This document shows positions 7,728-17,042 of a stretch of DNA of 64,000 nt, one piece after another (within the stretch, counting starts at the first letter, position 1; each line of letters starts with the position of its first letter). Under the pieces are notes generated by a model. The model did not search any database. It was not told where the DNA came from and worked only from the letters and a program-made list of their open reading frames with translations. The DNA lies in contig NZ_VDGH01000015.1 of NCBI RefSeq assembly GCF_006861795.1, positions 43,659-107,658 of the forward strand, written 5' to 3'. The DNA comes from Psychrobacillus lasiicapitis (GTDB lineage: Bacteria > Bacillota > Bacilli > Bacillales_A > Planococcaceae). Position numbers and translations under genes: made by a program.

Positions 7728-8969
7728 TCACTTTCTTAAATTGTTCGTCGGGATTTGGATTTGAAAAGCAGTTCCTTCTTTCCTCGTTTCCACACGAATG
7801 TCGCCATTCAATGTTTGGATAATTTCTTTCACATGTGAAAGACCAATCCCTGTTGCGGCAACTCCCTTATCGTTGTACTTCGTCGTATATCCAGGCTCAA
7901 AAATGATCGGTATATCTTCTTTTGGAATTCCTTTACCTGTGTCCTTTATCAAAAAATATGTATAGCTAGATTTCTCAAAAAGACTTATATGTATTTCTCC
8001 TTTATCCCCTATCGCTTCTACGGCATTGGCTACAATATTATTTAGCAAAGCAAGTAAGGGGATTTGTTTGTCTGTTTCAAAATCCAATTCTGTCAAAATG
8101 GAAAAATGAACCTGTTTCCTTAACAACTCACTATATTTTTCATTTGCATGGATAACAAGCTGAATTACTTCAGACAAATAGATAGGTTCATCTTTTTTCC
8201 CATCTGTTACATTCTTTAATCCTGCTAAAATTCGTTGGGAATCTTTTTTCACTTCATGGATTTCCTGTGCAATATGTAATGCTTGTACACTTAATGCTTG
8301 CATATTATGTTGCTTTAATTTTCGATACAGATCATGACTAGAAACAGTAATTTGTTCAATATGATTCATCGATTTTTGCAAATAAAGTGTTTCTGCATAT
8401 AGCTCAGAATTTACGTTAAGCATTTCTTCCATCCGTTTCTTTTGCTCCGACATCGCGATGGAACTATACAATCCTACTACAAAATAGCTACGAAGTACTG
8501 CCACTCCTAATAGTAATGCCCATTCTTCAAAACCTAAATTCTCCTGATACATAAACCAGTTTCTTACAAGATGCTCTGTGCCATTGGCGATAAATTCAAA
8601 TCCAACCCCGAGAGCCCCTAAAATGAAGGGATTAGCCTCGTATTTTTCCAAATTTATCATTCGCAATCCTAATGCAAATAAAAAGTAATATAAAAAAGCT
8701 GGAGCATGGTCAACAAAACCTACAAAGACTGTATCCCCATGGAATAATATATCTCTTACCGTTCGAGCAATCACAACAGAAAGCCCTGTTATGGATCCCG
8801 TTAAAAGGAGAGAAGCTGGTGGTCGGATAAGGATAAGTAGAAAGAATGTTATGCTCCCTAGACCAAAACGAAAGGCTTCTCCGCTAAATGGAATTACCTT
8901 GAACTCACTTGCCAATACAGTCAACAATACAGTCAGAATGATTGCATACTTACTATCTCGTAAAACCAT
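7728..8969 (-). CDS. glnK: Sensor histidine kinase, GlnK/YcbA type
   Basis: 413 residues: an N-terminal membrane domain of five or six helices (1-165), a coiled linker, a phosphoacceptor region around SSHDLYRKLKQH, and a C-terminal ATPase with NIVANAVEAI (N box), IKDTGKGIP (G1), GYTTKYNDKGVAATGIGLSHV (G2). There is no large extracellular sensor domain, as in GlnK of B. subtilis, so sensing is probably within the membrane. It is upstream of and cotranscribed with the response regulator (10-nt gap). ATG follows CTAGGAGAG. The GlnK assignment rests on architecture plus the YcbB-type partner and glutamate transporter neighbour. Confidence 0.8.
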   Translation of the reverse strand: MVLRDSKYAIILTVLLTVLASEFKVIPFSGEAFRFGLGSITFFLLILIRPPASLLLTGSITGLSVVIARTVRDILFHGDTVFVGFVDHAPAFLYYFLFALGLRMINLEKYEANPFILGALGVGFEFIANGTEHLVRNWFMYQENLGFEEWALLLGVAVLRSYFVVGLYSSIAMSEQKKRMEEMLNVNSELYAETLYLQKSMNHIEQITVSSHDLYRKLKQHNMQALSVQALHIAQEIHEVKKDSQRILAGLKNVTDGKKDEPIYLSEVIQLVIHANEKYSELLRKQVHFSILTELDFETDKQIPLLALLNNIVANAVEAIGDKGEIHISLFEKSSYTYFLIKDTGKGIPKEDIPIIFEPGYTTKYNDKGVAATGIGLSHVKEIIQTLNGDIRVETRKEGTAFQIQIPTNNLRK

Positions 8970-9075
8970 AAAACTCTCCTAGTAAAGCTTATTTAATAAT
9001 TTGAGTATAACATTGAACAATAAAGAAGAAAAAAAAGACGAAACATAAACTTACCTGCTTCGCCTTTTCACTATT

Positions 9076-9420
9076 TTATGCCTTTTTTACAAATTCAGAT
9101 TTTAACTTCATCGCACCAAAACCATCAATTTTACAATCTATATTATGATCACCATCAACTAAACGAATACTTTTAACTTTTGTACCTATTTTTAAAGTAG
9201 AAGAGCTGCCTTTTACTTTTAGGTCTTTAATGACAGTTACAGAATCACCGTCACTTAAAATATTTCCGTTCGCATCTCGCACTATTTGCGTTTCTTCGTT
9301 TTCCTCTGCTCCTGCTCCTCCTATAGTCCACTCATGCGCACACTCTGGACAAACGTAAATATTACCATCCTCATATGTATATGCTGAATTACACTTTGGG
9401 CAGTTAGGTAAGTTATCCAT
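9076..9420 (-). CDS. yjdM: YjdM/PhnA-family zinc-ribbon protein
   Basis: 114 residues with an N-terminal zinc ribbon ([28 protein letters not shown], four cysteines) followed by the PhnA domain with [23 protein letters not shown] and [20 protein letters not shown]. The family was once linked to phosphonate use because of its position near phn genes in E. coli, but its function is unknown. It is a monocistronic gene here with no phosphonate genes nearby. Length is the family norm. ATG is preceded by GGAGGAGATGAAAGT. Confidence 0.9.
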   Translation of the reverse strand: MDNLPNCPKCNSAYTYEDGNIYVCPECAHEWTIGGAGAEENEETQIVRDANGNILSDGDSVTVIKDLKVKGSSSTLKIGTKVKSIRLVDGDHNIDCKIDGFGAMKLKSEFVKKA

Positions 9421-9701
9421 ACTTTCATCTCCTCCATTTCGAAACAGTTCCTATTATGCCTCTATACTAACATGTCTAGTTTTTTTGACAACTCCTTTAC
9501 AGAAAAAGCATAAGTCACTGTTACTTTAATAATTAGTTATTTTAGCAAAGGGTTTTGGTGCTCTAATCGATTCTTTTTGTAGCATTTTATCCTAAGCACT
9601 CATGCTTCTTTCACTATTTGGTATAGCATCTGGGAACAATCAATAGAAGCTTGCACTTAATAGAGATAACTCGTCGTAAAGAGTTGTATGAAGTATCTCC
9701 T

Positions 9702-9760
9702 GGGATTTCCGCTACAGGGCGGACGCTTTCCACGAGCGTTGGAGTCGCCGCCCTTTCGCT
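9702..9760 (-). repeat. GC-rich dispersed repeat, copy 1 (inverted)
   Basis: The minus strand reads GGCGGCGACTCC, then GTGGAAAGCGTCCGCCC and TGTAGCGGAAATC. It is far richer in GC than its surroundings and self-complementary at its ends. Similar blocks (GGCGGCGACTCCTGCGGG ... GAGCGGAAATC) are, from memory, scattered between genes in many Bacillaceae genomes. Confidence 0.65.
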
Positions 9761-10030
9761 ACAATCCAATAGAGTTTACTATTTACTCCGAATTGATGCA
9801 CTAGGTCTAGTACTATGTTGCATTTTCTATAGCTAAAAACCTTTGATTAGTGGAAGAAGATATACTATCTAACGATTGGTATCAATTATTGGAAGCTATC
9901 ATTGCTTGAATGGCTAATAGCAACCTTACCTGTAATAATAATCCTAAATAAGAAATTGCAAGGCAGATGTAAATTAAGCAGCTTTTTTGCATTTAGTTAT
10001 GGATTAACTAGCAAGTTCTAGGGAGTGAAG

Positions 10031-10130
10031 TGCAAGGCGGCGACACCTGCGGGATTAGCGGGACAGGTGAGACCCCGCAGGAGCATTAGCGACGAGGAGG
10101 CTCACTGCCCGCCTGGAGCGGAAATCTTAG
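10031..10130 (+). repeat. GC-rich dispersed repeat, copy 2
   Basis: The plus strand reads GGCGGCGACACCTGCGGG, AGCGGGACAGGTGAGACC, AGCGACGAGGAGGCTCACTG and GGAGCGGAAATC. It shares its first and last modules with copy 1 in opposite orientation and is longer by a central segment. It probably folds into a stable RNA or DNA hairpin set. Confidence 0.7.
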
Positions 10131-10251
10131 CGGACATCTTATAGGATTTTTAAGACGCATTTTCCCTATATAGCATTTTATATCAAAATGGCACAACTTC
10201 TATCACTCGATAAAATTATCCCTACTTCTAGCTTTTTATAAATTCCAAAAG

Positions 10252-10290
10252 CACGAAAAAAATCGTCAGTCCATTAGTGGATTGACGATT
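10252..10290 (-). terminator. Terminator of mqo
   Basis: AATCGTCAATCC pairs with GGACTGACGATT on the minus strand (10261-10290, 6-nt loop, one G-T pair), followed by six or more T residues. Confidence 0.88.
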
Positions 10291-10306
10291 CTTATGCATA
10301 CTTTCA

Positions 10307-11845
10307 TTAAACCTTTTCTAACTCCTGTATCTCGTCCTCTGGGTAATTTCCTCCGTTCAGAATGTCTTCGTCTAAACCAAGCACCTTCGCAGTTGAAGTA
10401 TGAAGCTCGCGGAAAAGCTCTGGGTTTTCTACTAGAGATACACCATACGAAGGAACCATTTCTTTAATCTTTGGTTCCCACTCTTTTGCATGTTGCGGGA
10501 AGCACTTATTGATTATTTCAAGCATAACGTGAACTGCAGTAGATGCACCTGGAGAGGCACCTAGTAATGCAGCAACTGAACCATCAGCCCCTGTGACAAC
10601 TTCCGTACCAAATTGAAGCGTACCTTTACCACCTGCCTCGGTATCTTTAATCACCTGTACACGCTGTCCTGCTACTACTATATCCCAGTCTTCACTTTTA
10701 GCGTTCGGAACAAATTCTCGTAATTCTTCGATGCGTTGTTCTTTTGATAGCATCAATTGTTGGACTAAGTATTTTGTTAATCCCATGTTTTTTGCTCCTG
10801 CCGATAACATAGTTAATACGTTATTTGGCTTTACAGAGCCTAATAAGTCCATATTAGAACCGGTTTTTAAGAATTTTGGCGAGAAGCCGGCAAACGGTCC
10901 AAATAGTAATGATTTTTTATTGTCAATATATCGAGTATCCAGATGTGGCACCGACATTGGAGGTGCACCAACTGCAGCTTTACCATAAACTTTTGCATGG
11001 TGTTGCTCTACAATCTCAGGGTTTTTACATACTAGGAATAGCCCACTTACCGGGAATCCACCAACATGCTTACTTTCCGGTATACCTGTTTTTTGCAGTA
11101 AAGGTAAGCTTCCCCCTCCACCGCCGATGAAGACAAACTTCGCATTAAGATATTCGAGTTTACCGCTATCGCTTTGTACTTTCACTTCCCATAAACCATC
11201 GGGCGTGCGTTTAAGGTCATTCACTTGATGATTGTATCTAATATCCACATTTTTACTTGCTAAGTGGTCAATTAACATGCGCGTTAAAGCACCAAAGTTT
11301 ACATCAGTTCCGGAATCTATTTTTGTCGCCGCTATAGGTTTATCTAAAGTTCGATCTTTTAACATTAACGGAATCCATTCCTTCAGTTTTTCTGGGTTAT
11401 CGGAAAACTCCATCCCTTCAAACAATGGATTAGTTGAAAGCGCTTCAAAACGATTTTTTAAAAACTGTACATTTTTTTCTCCCTGTACATAGCTTATATG
11501 TGGTAATGGCATGATAAAGTCTTGTGGATTACTAATAAGATCACTTTCTACAAGATAAGACCAAAACTGTCTAGAGAGTTGAAACTGCTCGTTAATTTTT
11601 ATCGCTTTACTGATATCTACTGTTCCATCTGGTTTTTCAGTTGTGTAGTTTAGCTCGCATAGTGCCGAATGCCCTGTTCCCGCATTATTCCACTCATTCG
11701 AACTTTCCTCACCTGGTTTGTCCAGTTTTTCGAATACTGTAATTTTCCAGTCTGGTGCTAATTCTTTCAGCAATGTTCCCAAAGTTGCACTCATGACTCC
11801 GGCACCAATTAAGATAACATCTGTATTTGTTTGTCCGTTACTCAT
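10307..11845 (-). CDS. mqo: Malate:quinone oxidoreductase
   Basis: The protein starts [26 protein letters not shown], an FAD-binding Rossmann motif, followed by [31 protein letters not shown], diagnostic of Mqo. Length is 512 residues, normal for the family. It is a peripheral membrane flavoenzyme oxidising malate to oxaloacetate and passing electrons to menaquinone. I take ATG 11845 because AAGGA lies 10 nt upstream; the frame extends 93 bp further without a ribosome site. Monocistronic with its own terminator. Confidence 0.95.
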   Translation of the reverse strand: MSNGQTNTDVILIGAGVMSATLGTLLKELAPDWKITVFEKLDKPGEESSNEWNNAGTGHSALCELNYTTEKPDGTVDISKAIKINEQFQLSRQFWSYLVESDLISNPQDFIMPLPHISYVQGEKNVQFLKNRFEALSTNPLFEGMEFSDNPEKLKEWIPLMLKDRTLDKPIAATKIDSGTDVNFGALTRMLIDHLASKNVDIRYNHQVNDLKRTPDGLWEVKVQSDSGKLEYLNAKFVFIGGGGGSLPLLQKTGIPESKHVGGFPVSGLFLVCKNPEIVEQHHAKVYGKAAVGAPPMSVPHLDTRYIDNKKSLLFGPFAGFSPKFLKTGSNMDLLGSVKPNNVLTMLSAGAKNMGLTKYLVQQLMLSKEQRIEELREFVPNAKSEDWDIVVAGQRVQVIKDTEAGGKGTLQFGTEVVTGADGSVAALLGASPGASTAVHVMLEIINKCFPQHAKEWEPKIKEMVPSYGVSLVENPELFRELHTSTAKVLGLDEDILNGGNYPEDEIQELEKV

Positions 11846-12181
11846 TTTTACCATATCCTTATATGTGAAGTTTTGCAGAAAGGATGTAAACGCTCCTTCT
11901 TTGGCGTCATAATAAGACAAGACGCAACCTGGGAACACATCTTTTCTATATCAATATCCTTTTATTAGTTTATCATAGTTATTTTAATAATAAAACATCC
12001 CTATCTCAATCTATGTCGCATATTGTAGTTTTAAGTCATGGAATATAAGAGAATTCATGGAAAACTCTTGGCGTAATATGTTTTTTGTCACATGAGCTTC
12101 CGTAGACCTCACCAATCAAGCCAGTTTCTTTTTTAATTAACATTCTCTATGTATTACTATATATTTAAACTAGGTGATGAG
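11846..12181. other. Intergenic region between divergent mqo and laccase-domain genes
   Basis: AT-rich, with no gene or clear hairpin. It must hold both promoters, but I see no -35/-10 pair good enough to assign. Confidence 0.5.
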
Positions 12182-12958
12182 ATGAATACAAAAATATACG
12201 TAAACAATGAAAAATTCATAGCAGGTATAAGCTTGAAAGATAGTCGGGAACCAGAGCAAAACAATATGGCACTTCATGTATGTGAAAACATAGATCAGGT
12301 AGTAGAAAATCGTCAGAAACTGGCTGCATCTTTAAATTGCGGGCTGGAGACTTTTGTTTGTGCCAATCAAACGCATAGCGCTAATTTCCACCGAGTAACA
12401 CTCGATGACAAAGGCCGAGGAGCTGATACGATAGATAACGCCATAGCGGATACAGATGCCTTGTATACATATGAGTCGGATCTGTTATTATGTAGCTTCA
12501 CCGCTGATTGTGTTCCCGTAATCTTCTTCAATGAGCAAACGGGCCTCATTGGTGTCATTCATTCTGGATGGCAAGGTACTGTCAAAGAAATTACATGGAA
12601 GCTTTTTGAACATTTAAAGCAAGTTGAACAATGTAATATACAGGATATACACGTCCAACTTGGGCCAGCCCTTAGTCAGGAAAAATTTGAAGTGGATGAA
12701 GATGTATATGTTCAATTTAAAAAGCTAGGTTATGCAGATGATTTTATTTATTACAATGACGAAACATGCAAGTATCACATTGATAACCAGTTAACCGTGA
12801 AAAAACAGTGTGAGTTAGCAGGAATCTCTTCTACGCAAATTACATTAGACCAGACTTGTACATTTATGAGCCCGAATGGATTCTCCTATCGACAAGACAA
12901 AAAAAGTGGAAGACATATGAGTTTTATTATGAAAAAGGGCGCTTACGATAGAGCTTAA
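12182..12958 (+). CDS. Laccase-domain protein, YfiH/YlmD family (peptidoglycan editing or purine nucleoside phosphorylase family)
   Basis: 258 residues with the family metal and active-site motifs: ANQTHSANFH, CSFTADCVPVIFF, HSGWQGTVKEI and FSYRQDKKSGRHMSFI. These proteins bind zinc or copper at a His-Cys-His site and have been described as polyphenol oxidases, as purine nucleoside phosphorylase/adenosine deaminase enzymes and as peptidoglycan-editing factors. ATG 12182 is chosen because AGGTGATGAG precedes it, rather than ATG 12149. It stands alone and ends at a strong terminator. It is not in the ylm division cluster, so it may be a paralogue of ylmD. Confidence 0.85.
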   Translation: MNTKIYVNNEKFIAGISLKDSREPEQNNMALHVCENIDQVVENRQKLAASLNCGLETFVCANQTHSANFHRVTLDDKGRGADTIDNAIADTDALYTYESDLLLCSFTADCVPVIFFNEQTGLIGVIHSGWQGTVKEITWKLFEHLKQVEQCNIQDIHVQLGPALSQEKFEVDEDVYVQFKKLGYADDFIYYNDETCKYHIDNQLTVKKQCELAGISSTQITLDQTCTFMSPNGFSYRQDKKSGRHMSFIMKKGAYDRA

Positions 12959-12995
12959 CATTCAAAAGTGTTTATTACATTTGAATACTATATAA

Positions 12996-13024
12996 AAAAG
13001 GACCTAGGCTGTAGGTCCTTTTAT
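12996..13024 (+). terminator. Terminator of the laccase-domain gene
   Basis: AAAAGGACCTA pairs with TAGGTCCTTTT around a 5-nt loop, followed by a T-rich tail. The A-rich side could also serve the minus-strand gene that ends at 13047. Confidence 0.82.
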
Positions 13025-13046
13025 AATTGACTATATTTATCTACGC

Positions 13047-13655
13047 TTACTTTTGTATAAACATTTGGGTCCAGTAATTACCGTCCTTCACGTATCCTAC
13101 TCCAATATGCGTGAAGTTTTTATTGAGAATGTTTGCTCTATGTCCTTCGCTATTCATCCATGCTTTTACTACATCAGCTGCAGACTGTTGACCTTTTGCA
13201 ATGTTTTCTCCAGCTGCTTTATATGTAACTCCATAGGCTTTCATCATATCGAACGGTGAACCATAAGTTGGACTTGTGTGATCGAAATAATTCTTATCAT
13301 GCATATCTTGAGACTTTGCTTCTGCTACTCTTGCAAGCTCCCAATCGTCTTTAAGTGCTGGAAGCCCAGCATTTGCTCGTTCTATGTTTATAAGCTTAAT
13401 CACTTCTTGCTCTACACTTGCTTGTTCTTTTGTTGGAACATTAATCTTTTGACCAGCGTAGATAAGATTTGGATTTGCAAGCTGTGGATTTGCCTCGATT
13501 AATTCCTGAACTCCTGTTTGTGTTTTCGATGCTATTTTCCATAGTGTGTCTCCCCCTTCGACTGAATATGAACTATCCGCCATAGCGCTCATCGGTACTA
13601 ATAATGATATAGATAAAACAGAAGCAATCGTAGCTTTCCCTAATTTTTTTAGCAT
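13047..13655 (-). CDS. Secreted LysM-CAP (SCP/PR1-like) domain protein, YkwD type
   Basis: 202 residues: a signal peptide (MLKKLGKATIASVLSISLL, cleavage after AMA), one LysM (YSVEGGDTLWKIASKTQTG to YAGQKINVP), then a CAP domain with NIERANAGLPAL, ARVAEAKSQDMHDKNYFDHTS, GENIAKGQ and WMNSEGHRANILN. It is exported and probably binds peptidoglycan; the enzymatic role of bacterial CAP domains is not established. Related Bacillus proteins include YkwD and the coat-associated YlbC. ATG 13655 lies nine bases after GGAAGGA. Monocistronic. Confidence 0.9.
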   Translation of the reverse strand: MLKKLGKATIASVLSISLLVPMSAMADSSYSVEGGDTLWKIASKTQTGVQELIEANPQLANPNLIYAGQKINVPTKEQASVEQEVIKLINIERANAGLPALKDDWELARVAEAKSQDMHDKNYFDHTSPTYGSPFDMMKAYGVTYKAAGENIAKGQQSAADVVKAWMNSEGHRANILNKNFTHIGVGYVKDGNYWTQMFIQK

Positions 13656-13874
13656 TATATTCAATCCTTCCAATTCGGTATATATTCATAGTAAGTAGTT
13701 TCATAGAGTTATTCACTACTTAATATATGGAAGGATTTTTACGATTTTATTACATATGTAATAAATAATTTTTAATCAATAGAGTTGCAACGCTTTCTTC
13801 TAATGACTTCGGTAATATAATTGAAATATAGCTTGAATAGGTAAAAGTTACCTCTAACAATTCCGCTATTCATA

Positions 13875-14663
13875 TTAGTTATCCCATACTTCTTTTAATG
13901 TTTCTCTAAACAAAACATCTAGTTTTTCTGTAGGGTCTTCTATTTTCATTGCTAAAGTTTTAATATAAGCTTCAAGTCGCACCATTTCACTTTCTAAAAA
14001 TTCATTGATCACTTCAATTCGCGGCTCCATGTCTAACTCATCTCCTTTTATCTTTCGTTCTAGAAGATGATTGATCTCGTTTTTTAAATTATCATTTAAA
14101 ATCATAGCTTGTAGTAATTCATGAAAGTCAATTGGTGGTACTGTTTTATACTCTTCAATCCATTTGCAGGCCAAGATAGGTCGAAGCACATAAAAGTACT
14201 TCTTTATTTTCACTTCAGAGCCTTGTAGATATTCTCGATAATTGTTTTTCGCCATATTTAAGTAATGGTACAAGCTTGCATTTGGATAAAAGACTTCAGA
14301 TTCTAAGGCTCGCAATTTGTCGACAAATGAGTACTGTTGAAAATAAATAATATTACTCCGCATCCACTCCAAAAGAGGTGGATTACTCTTTCTAAACAAA
14401 CGCAAAGCTTTTGTGATTTCCCAACCACTTATATCTAATAAATCATTGATCGGTACTTCAATTACATCTCTCTTCTTACCAATTCCTTGTGGATCAATCG
14501 AAAGATACCACTCTGGTTGATGAACATAAATAAATCGTACATCGTAATCGCTATCTTTAGAAGGAAAACCCCAAGCACGGCTTCCCGATTCGACAGCATA
14601 TAAAACCTTTACTTGAAATTTTTCTTCAATTTCTAGCAATTTTTTTAGGATAATTTCATTCAT
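13875..14663 (-). CDS. Predicted nucleotidyltransferase, YcgL/RlaP family
   Basis: 262 residues with the polymerase-beta-like motif ESGSRAWGFPSKDSDYDVRFIY (GS plus DxD) near residue 26, followed by a largely helical C-terminal part. The family (PF10127) is annotated as an RNA-repair-pathway nucleotidyltransferase by genomic association; substrates are unproven. No RNA ligase or other repair partner sits next to it. ATG follows GGGGAGGTTCTTTTA. Single-gene unit; the region 14664-14888 upstream shows nothing I recognise. Confidence 0.85.
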   Translation of the reverse strand: MNEIILKKLLEIEEKFQVKVLYAVESGSRAWGFPSKDSDYDVRFIYVHQPEWYLSIDPQGIGKKRDVIEVPINDLLDISGWEITKALRLFRKSNPPLLEWMRSNIIYFQQYSFVDKLRALESEVFYPNASLYHYLNMAKNNYREYLQGSEVKIKKYFYVLRPILACKWIEEYKTVPPIDFHELLQAMILNDNLKNEINHLLERKIKGDELDMEPRIEVINEFLESEMVRLEAYIKTLAMKIEDPTEKLDVLFRETLKEVWDN

Positions 14664-14888
14664 TAAAAGAACCTCCCCAAATTTAAATTTATATTTTATT
14701 TACGTTAACTTTATTCTTTGTACTTTTGGACAGTCAGAATGCTTATCGTGTCTACCGATCTTTCACTTAACTATGATATATTAGCCTGGTTGTTTTGGGC
14801 ATCAAAGAGGTATTCTAACAATATTTGCTAAAGTTAGGTTTGGTTACGGCTACTCACTCTACCAAATCAATATCGCGTTAGCAAGCAT

Positions 14889-14927
14889 AAAAAGCAGGGA
14901 GTTCATTCGTAATTTCCCTGCTTTTTT
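14889..14927 (-). terminator. Terminator after the LURP-one gene
   Basis: AGCAGGGA pairs with TCCCTGCT, flanked by A and T runs on both sides, so it works best for the minus-strand gene ending at 14958 and could act in both directions. Confidence 0.82.
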
Positions 14928-14957
14928 ATATTATTTTTTTGGCTTTAAAGAGAAACG

Positions 14958-15455
14958 TTACATCGTTGCTGCCGAAGAAGCAGCTGCTTGATCAGCCTTG
15001 ACACAATCGATAGCGACAACGATCGCTATGATGACGCCCTCCATTTCTTGATCCAATATTTGAACTTGGTAGCTATCGCCCCAAGTAAACCATTCCTTAC
15101 TTACTTTTCCTACAACTTTTCCATGCTGTAACACTTGAAAATCCATATCCCACCAGTTACCATGTACCTCCACACCTGCTGCATCAATCGTATAGCGGGC
15201 CTTAAAAAAGGAAAACTCCTTCTTTATCGTTAACACTTCCCGGCCATCTACTTCTACAAAAAACTTAGGTAAAAAACTGAATACCTTTTTTGTAATGAGC
15301 GCTATTTCCTCTCTTGTTGTATCCATAATGGAGAAAGTCTTTGGAATTTGCATAAAGCTGCCCTCCACAAAGTAAACATCTCTCTCCTGCTGATCCTTTA
15401 CCGTAAATTTGCCACCTAGGCTGAATACCTTTTGTTTTATATAAAGTTGCTTCAT
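14958..15455 (-). CDS. LURP-one-related protein (YxjI-like)
   Basis: 165 residues of the tubby-like LURP-one fold: KQLYIKQKVFSLGGKFTVKD at the N-terminus, then FYVEGSFM-type and FSFFKARYTIDAAGVEVHG strands and a C-terminal hydrophobic helix with DCVKADQAA. B. subtilis YxjI is the named relative; its function is unknown. The C-terminal segment VIIAIVVAIDCV is the usual end of the barrel. ATG is preceded by GGAGGGAGG. Single-gene unit. Confidence 0.85.
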   Translation of the reverse strand: MKQLYIKQKVFSLGGKFTVKDQQERDVYFVEGSFMQIPKTFSIMDTTREEIALITKKVFSFLPKFFVEVDGREVLTIKKEFSFFKARYTIDAAGVEVHGNWWDMDFQVLQHGKVVGKVSKEWFTWGDSYQVQILDQEMEGVIIAIVVAIDCVKADQAAASSAATM

Positions 15456-15565
15456 ACGACGGCCTCCCTCCGATATAATATAGTACTTAAATTATACCAT
15501 TGTTCGAATTTTGGTACTCCGAAGACAAGCATAAATAGGATACATTAGAGAATGAAGTTACTCAG

Positions 15566-16084
15566 ATGGAGCATATAAAGCAACAAACACTATTATCAAA
15601 TGCACAAAAATCCTTTGATGAATTACTTGCTTTAATTGAGAGTATTCCCTTACGAAATAGGAAATTATCGATTGAGACAACCGAGAGAGATAAAAATTTC
15701 CGTGATATTTTGATGCATTTATATGAATGGCATGCAATGCTTGAAAGATGGTATCGCGAAGGAAGGGATGGGGATTCACCCGAAATGCCAGCTCCAGGTT
15801 ATAAATGACGCAATATTGACGATCTTAACTTACAAATCTGGCGAAACTAGCAAGATGTAAAATTATCTACAGCTATAAAAAGAGTAAAACTCAGCCATCA
15901 GCGAATTATGCGACTAATGGAAGGTCATAATGATGAAGAAATATTTACAAAAAAGTATTACAAATGGACAAAAACGAGCAACCTCTATAGTTATTTTGCA
16001 GCCAATACTACCAATCACTACAAGTGGGCAATTAAAAAATGTGAAATCCTAGCGGAGCAAATTAAAAGTAAAAAAACCACCTAA
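15566..16084 (+). pseudogene. ClbS/DfsB-family four-helix protein, inactivated by two in-frame stops
   Basis: The frame opens MEHIKQQTLLSNAQKSF with the family motifs RDKNFRDILMHLYEWHAML and MPAPGYK, then meets TGA at 15806-15808. Reading through in the same frame restores the rest: NIDDLNLQIW, a second stop TAG at 15848-15850, then QDVKLS, LSHQRIMRLMEGH, EEIFTKKYYKWT and TTNHYKWAIKK to TAA 16082. Both stops fall where relatives have W and Y, so each is a single-base change. No frameshift is needed. Total 172 codons, the family length (DUF1706, related to colibactin self-resistance protein ClbS; most members have no known role). Confidence 0.85.
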
Positions 16085-16115
16085 GACGATATAAAATCAA
16101 GGTTTTAGGTGGTAT
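16076..16115 (+). terminator. Terminator overlapping the stop of the ClbS-like pseudogene
   Basis: ACCACCTAA (16076-16084) pairs with TTAGGTGGT after a loop of about 20 nt, followed by ATTTTT. The stop codon lies within the stem. Confidence 0.78.
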
Positions 16116-16168
16116 TTTTATTGATTTCATATACTTTTGTTATTCCGTATTAATCGAAAATGGAACGA

Positions 16169-16594
16169 TTAAAGCATTTTACCTGTATAGAAAGAGCTAG
16201 CTAATTGGTCAAAATCATAGTCTTTCAATTCTTCTAAAGTAATATTTGCATGCGAACCTTCATGTACCATTAAATTACTGTTTGGACCAAGATGGATTAA
16301 AATAACTGGTTTGTCAGTGGCGTAAGCATAACCAAGTTCCCACGCTGTTCCACTGTCCGAATAGTTACCATGATAGATACCTACAACTATTTCCGCCCAC
16401 TTAATATGTTTTATATCGTTCATAAATGTTTCAATGGACCATTGACGTGAACCCACCTCAACACGTTCATCAATTGGATTTCGAAGCGGTGAAAATACTT
16501 TCAAACCTTTTTCTGCCAAAATTGCCTCCACCTGTTCTAAGCATTCAATCTCCTTCTCATTAAAAAAGGGACTAGCTAAATAAACTCTTTTCAT
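16169..16594 (-). CDS. Nucleoside 2-deoxyribosyltransferase
   Basis: 141 residues starting MKRVYLASPFFNEKEIECLE, with PLRNPIDE, a catalytic-region DIKHIKWAEIVVGIYHGNYSDSGTAWELGYAYA and NLMVHEGSHANI. It transfers deoxyribose between bases in nucleotide salvage. ATG 16594 lies nine bases after AAGGAG. The same frame extends to an upstream ATG at 16684 that also has a weak ribosome site, but those 30 residues have no place in the family and are probably not part of the enzyme. Monocistronic. Confidence 0.88.
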   Translation of the reverse strand: MKRVYLASPFFNEKEIECLEQVEAILAEKGLKVFSPLRNPIDERVEVGSRQWSIETFMNDIKHIKWAEIVVGIYHGNYSDSGTAWELGYAYATDKPVILIHLGPNSNLMVHEGSHANITLEELKDYDFDQLASSFYTGKML

Positions 16595-17042
16595 TATTTT
16601 ATTCTCCTTCCATTTTCGATAATTATTTACAACGGTTGAACCTTTAACACTTCTTAGCCAATTGTATCCCAAATGCTCTTCCATTCAAACACCTCGAATA
16701 AATACTAAAATCCTTTTTAGAAATTAGCTACCAAGCAAGGATCTATTTGCCAATCTTTTATATTAAGGTTCTCTGTTACTAATGTAAATGCGTTTTCCCA
16801 ATAAACACTTATAATATTTAGAAGAGTGATACATGTGCAAACAAATAAGCCTGCCTTAATAGGTGAGCGAGAAGTAAACTTCTTGAAATATAAAAAGTAT
16901 TGATACAGGGATTCTTACTTCCGGAAGAAAAATATTTTCCTCCCCACCCTTTTCTATACAAAAAAACTTCTAGCCGATAAACAGGGGCTAGAAGCTTTTT
17001 TAAAATCAGAGTAGTTAATCTGGAAACAGTCATTCCAATAAC
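16595..17042. other. Intergenic region before the deoxyribosyltransferase gene
   Basis: Contains the gltS terminator (16973-17003). Otherwise I see no gene; the open frames here encode no recognisable protein. Confidence 0.5.
16973..17003 (-). terminator. Terminator of gltS
   Basis: CTTCTAGCC pairs with GGCTAGAAG around a 10-nt loop; poly-A before and poly-T after make it functional on both strands. Confidence 0.85.

Larger units (their letters stand above)
9421..10251. other. Long intergenic stretch with two copies of a GC-rich repeat
   Basis: About 830 bp between yjdM and the mqo terminator hold no convincing gene. The only structure I see is the pair of related GC-rich blocks described separately; the rest is AT-rich and unremarkable. 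Confidence 0.6.

Noticed and set aside
9651..9836. Small plus-strand open frame across the first GC-rich repeat
   Set aside because: It has no ribosome site and no recognisable protein; the open frame results from the GC-rich repeat itself.
10282..10467. Plus-strand open frame at the end of mqo
   Set aside because: Antisense to the C-terminus of mqo and overlapping its terminator.
13674..13874. cre-like sequence near 13789 (TGCAACGCTTTCTT)
   Set aside because: Too many departures from the consensus, and badly placed for either neighbouring gene.
16595..16684. N-terminal extension of the deoxyribosyltransferase to ATG 16684
   Set aside because: The upstream ATG has only a weak GAGGTG ribosome site, and the extra 30 residues are not part of the family; ATG 16594 has a strong site.
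16818..17033. Minus-strand open frame between the deoxyribosyltransferase and gltS genes
   Set aside because: It runs through the gltS terminator and encodes nothing recognisable.
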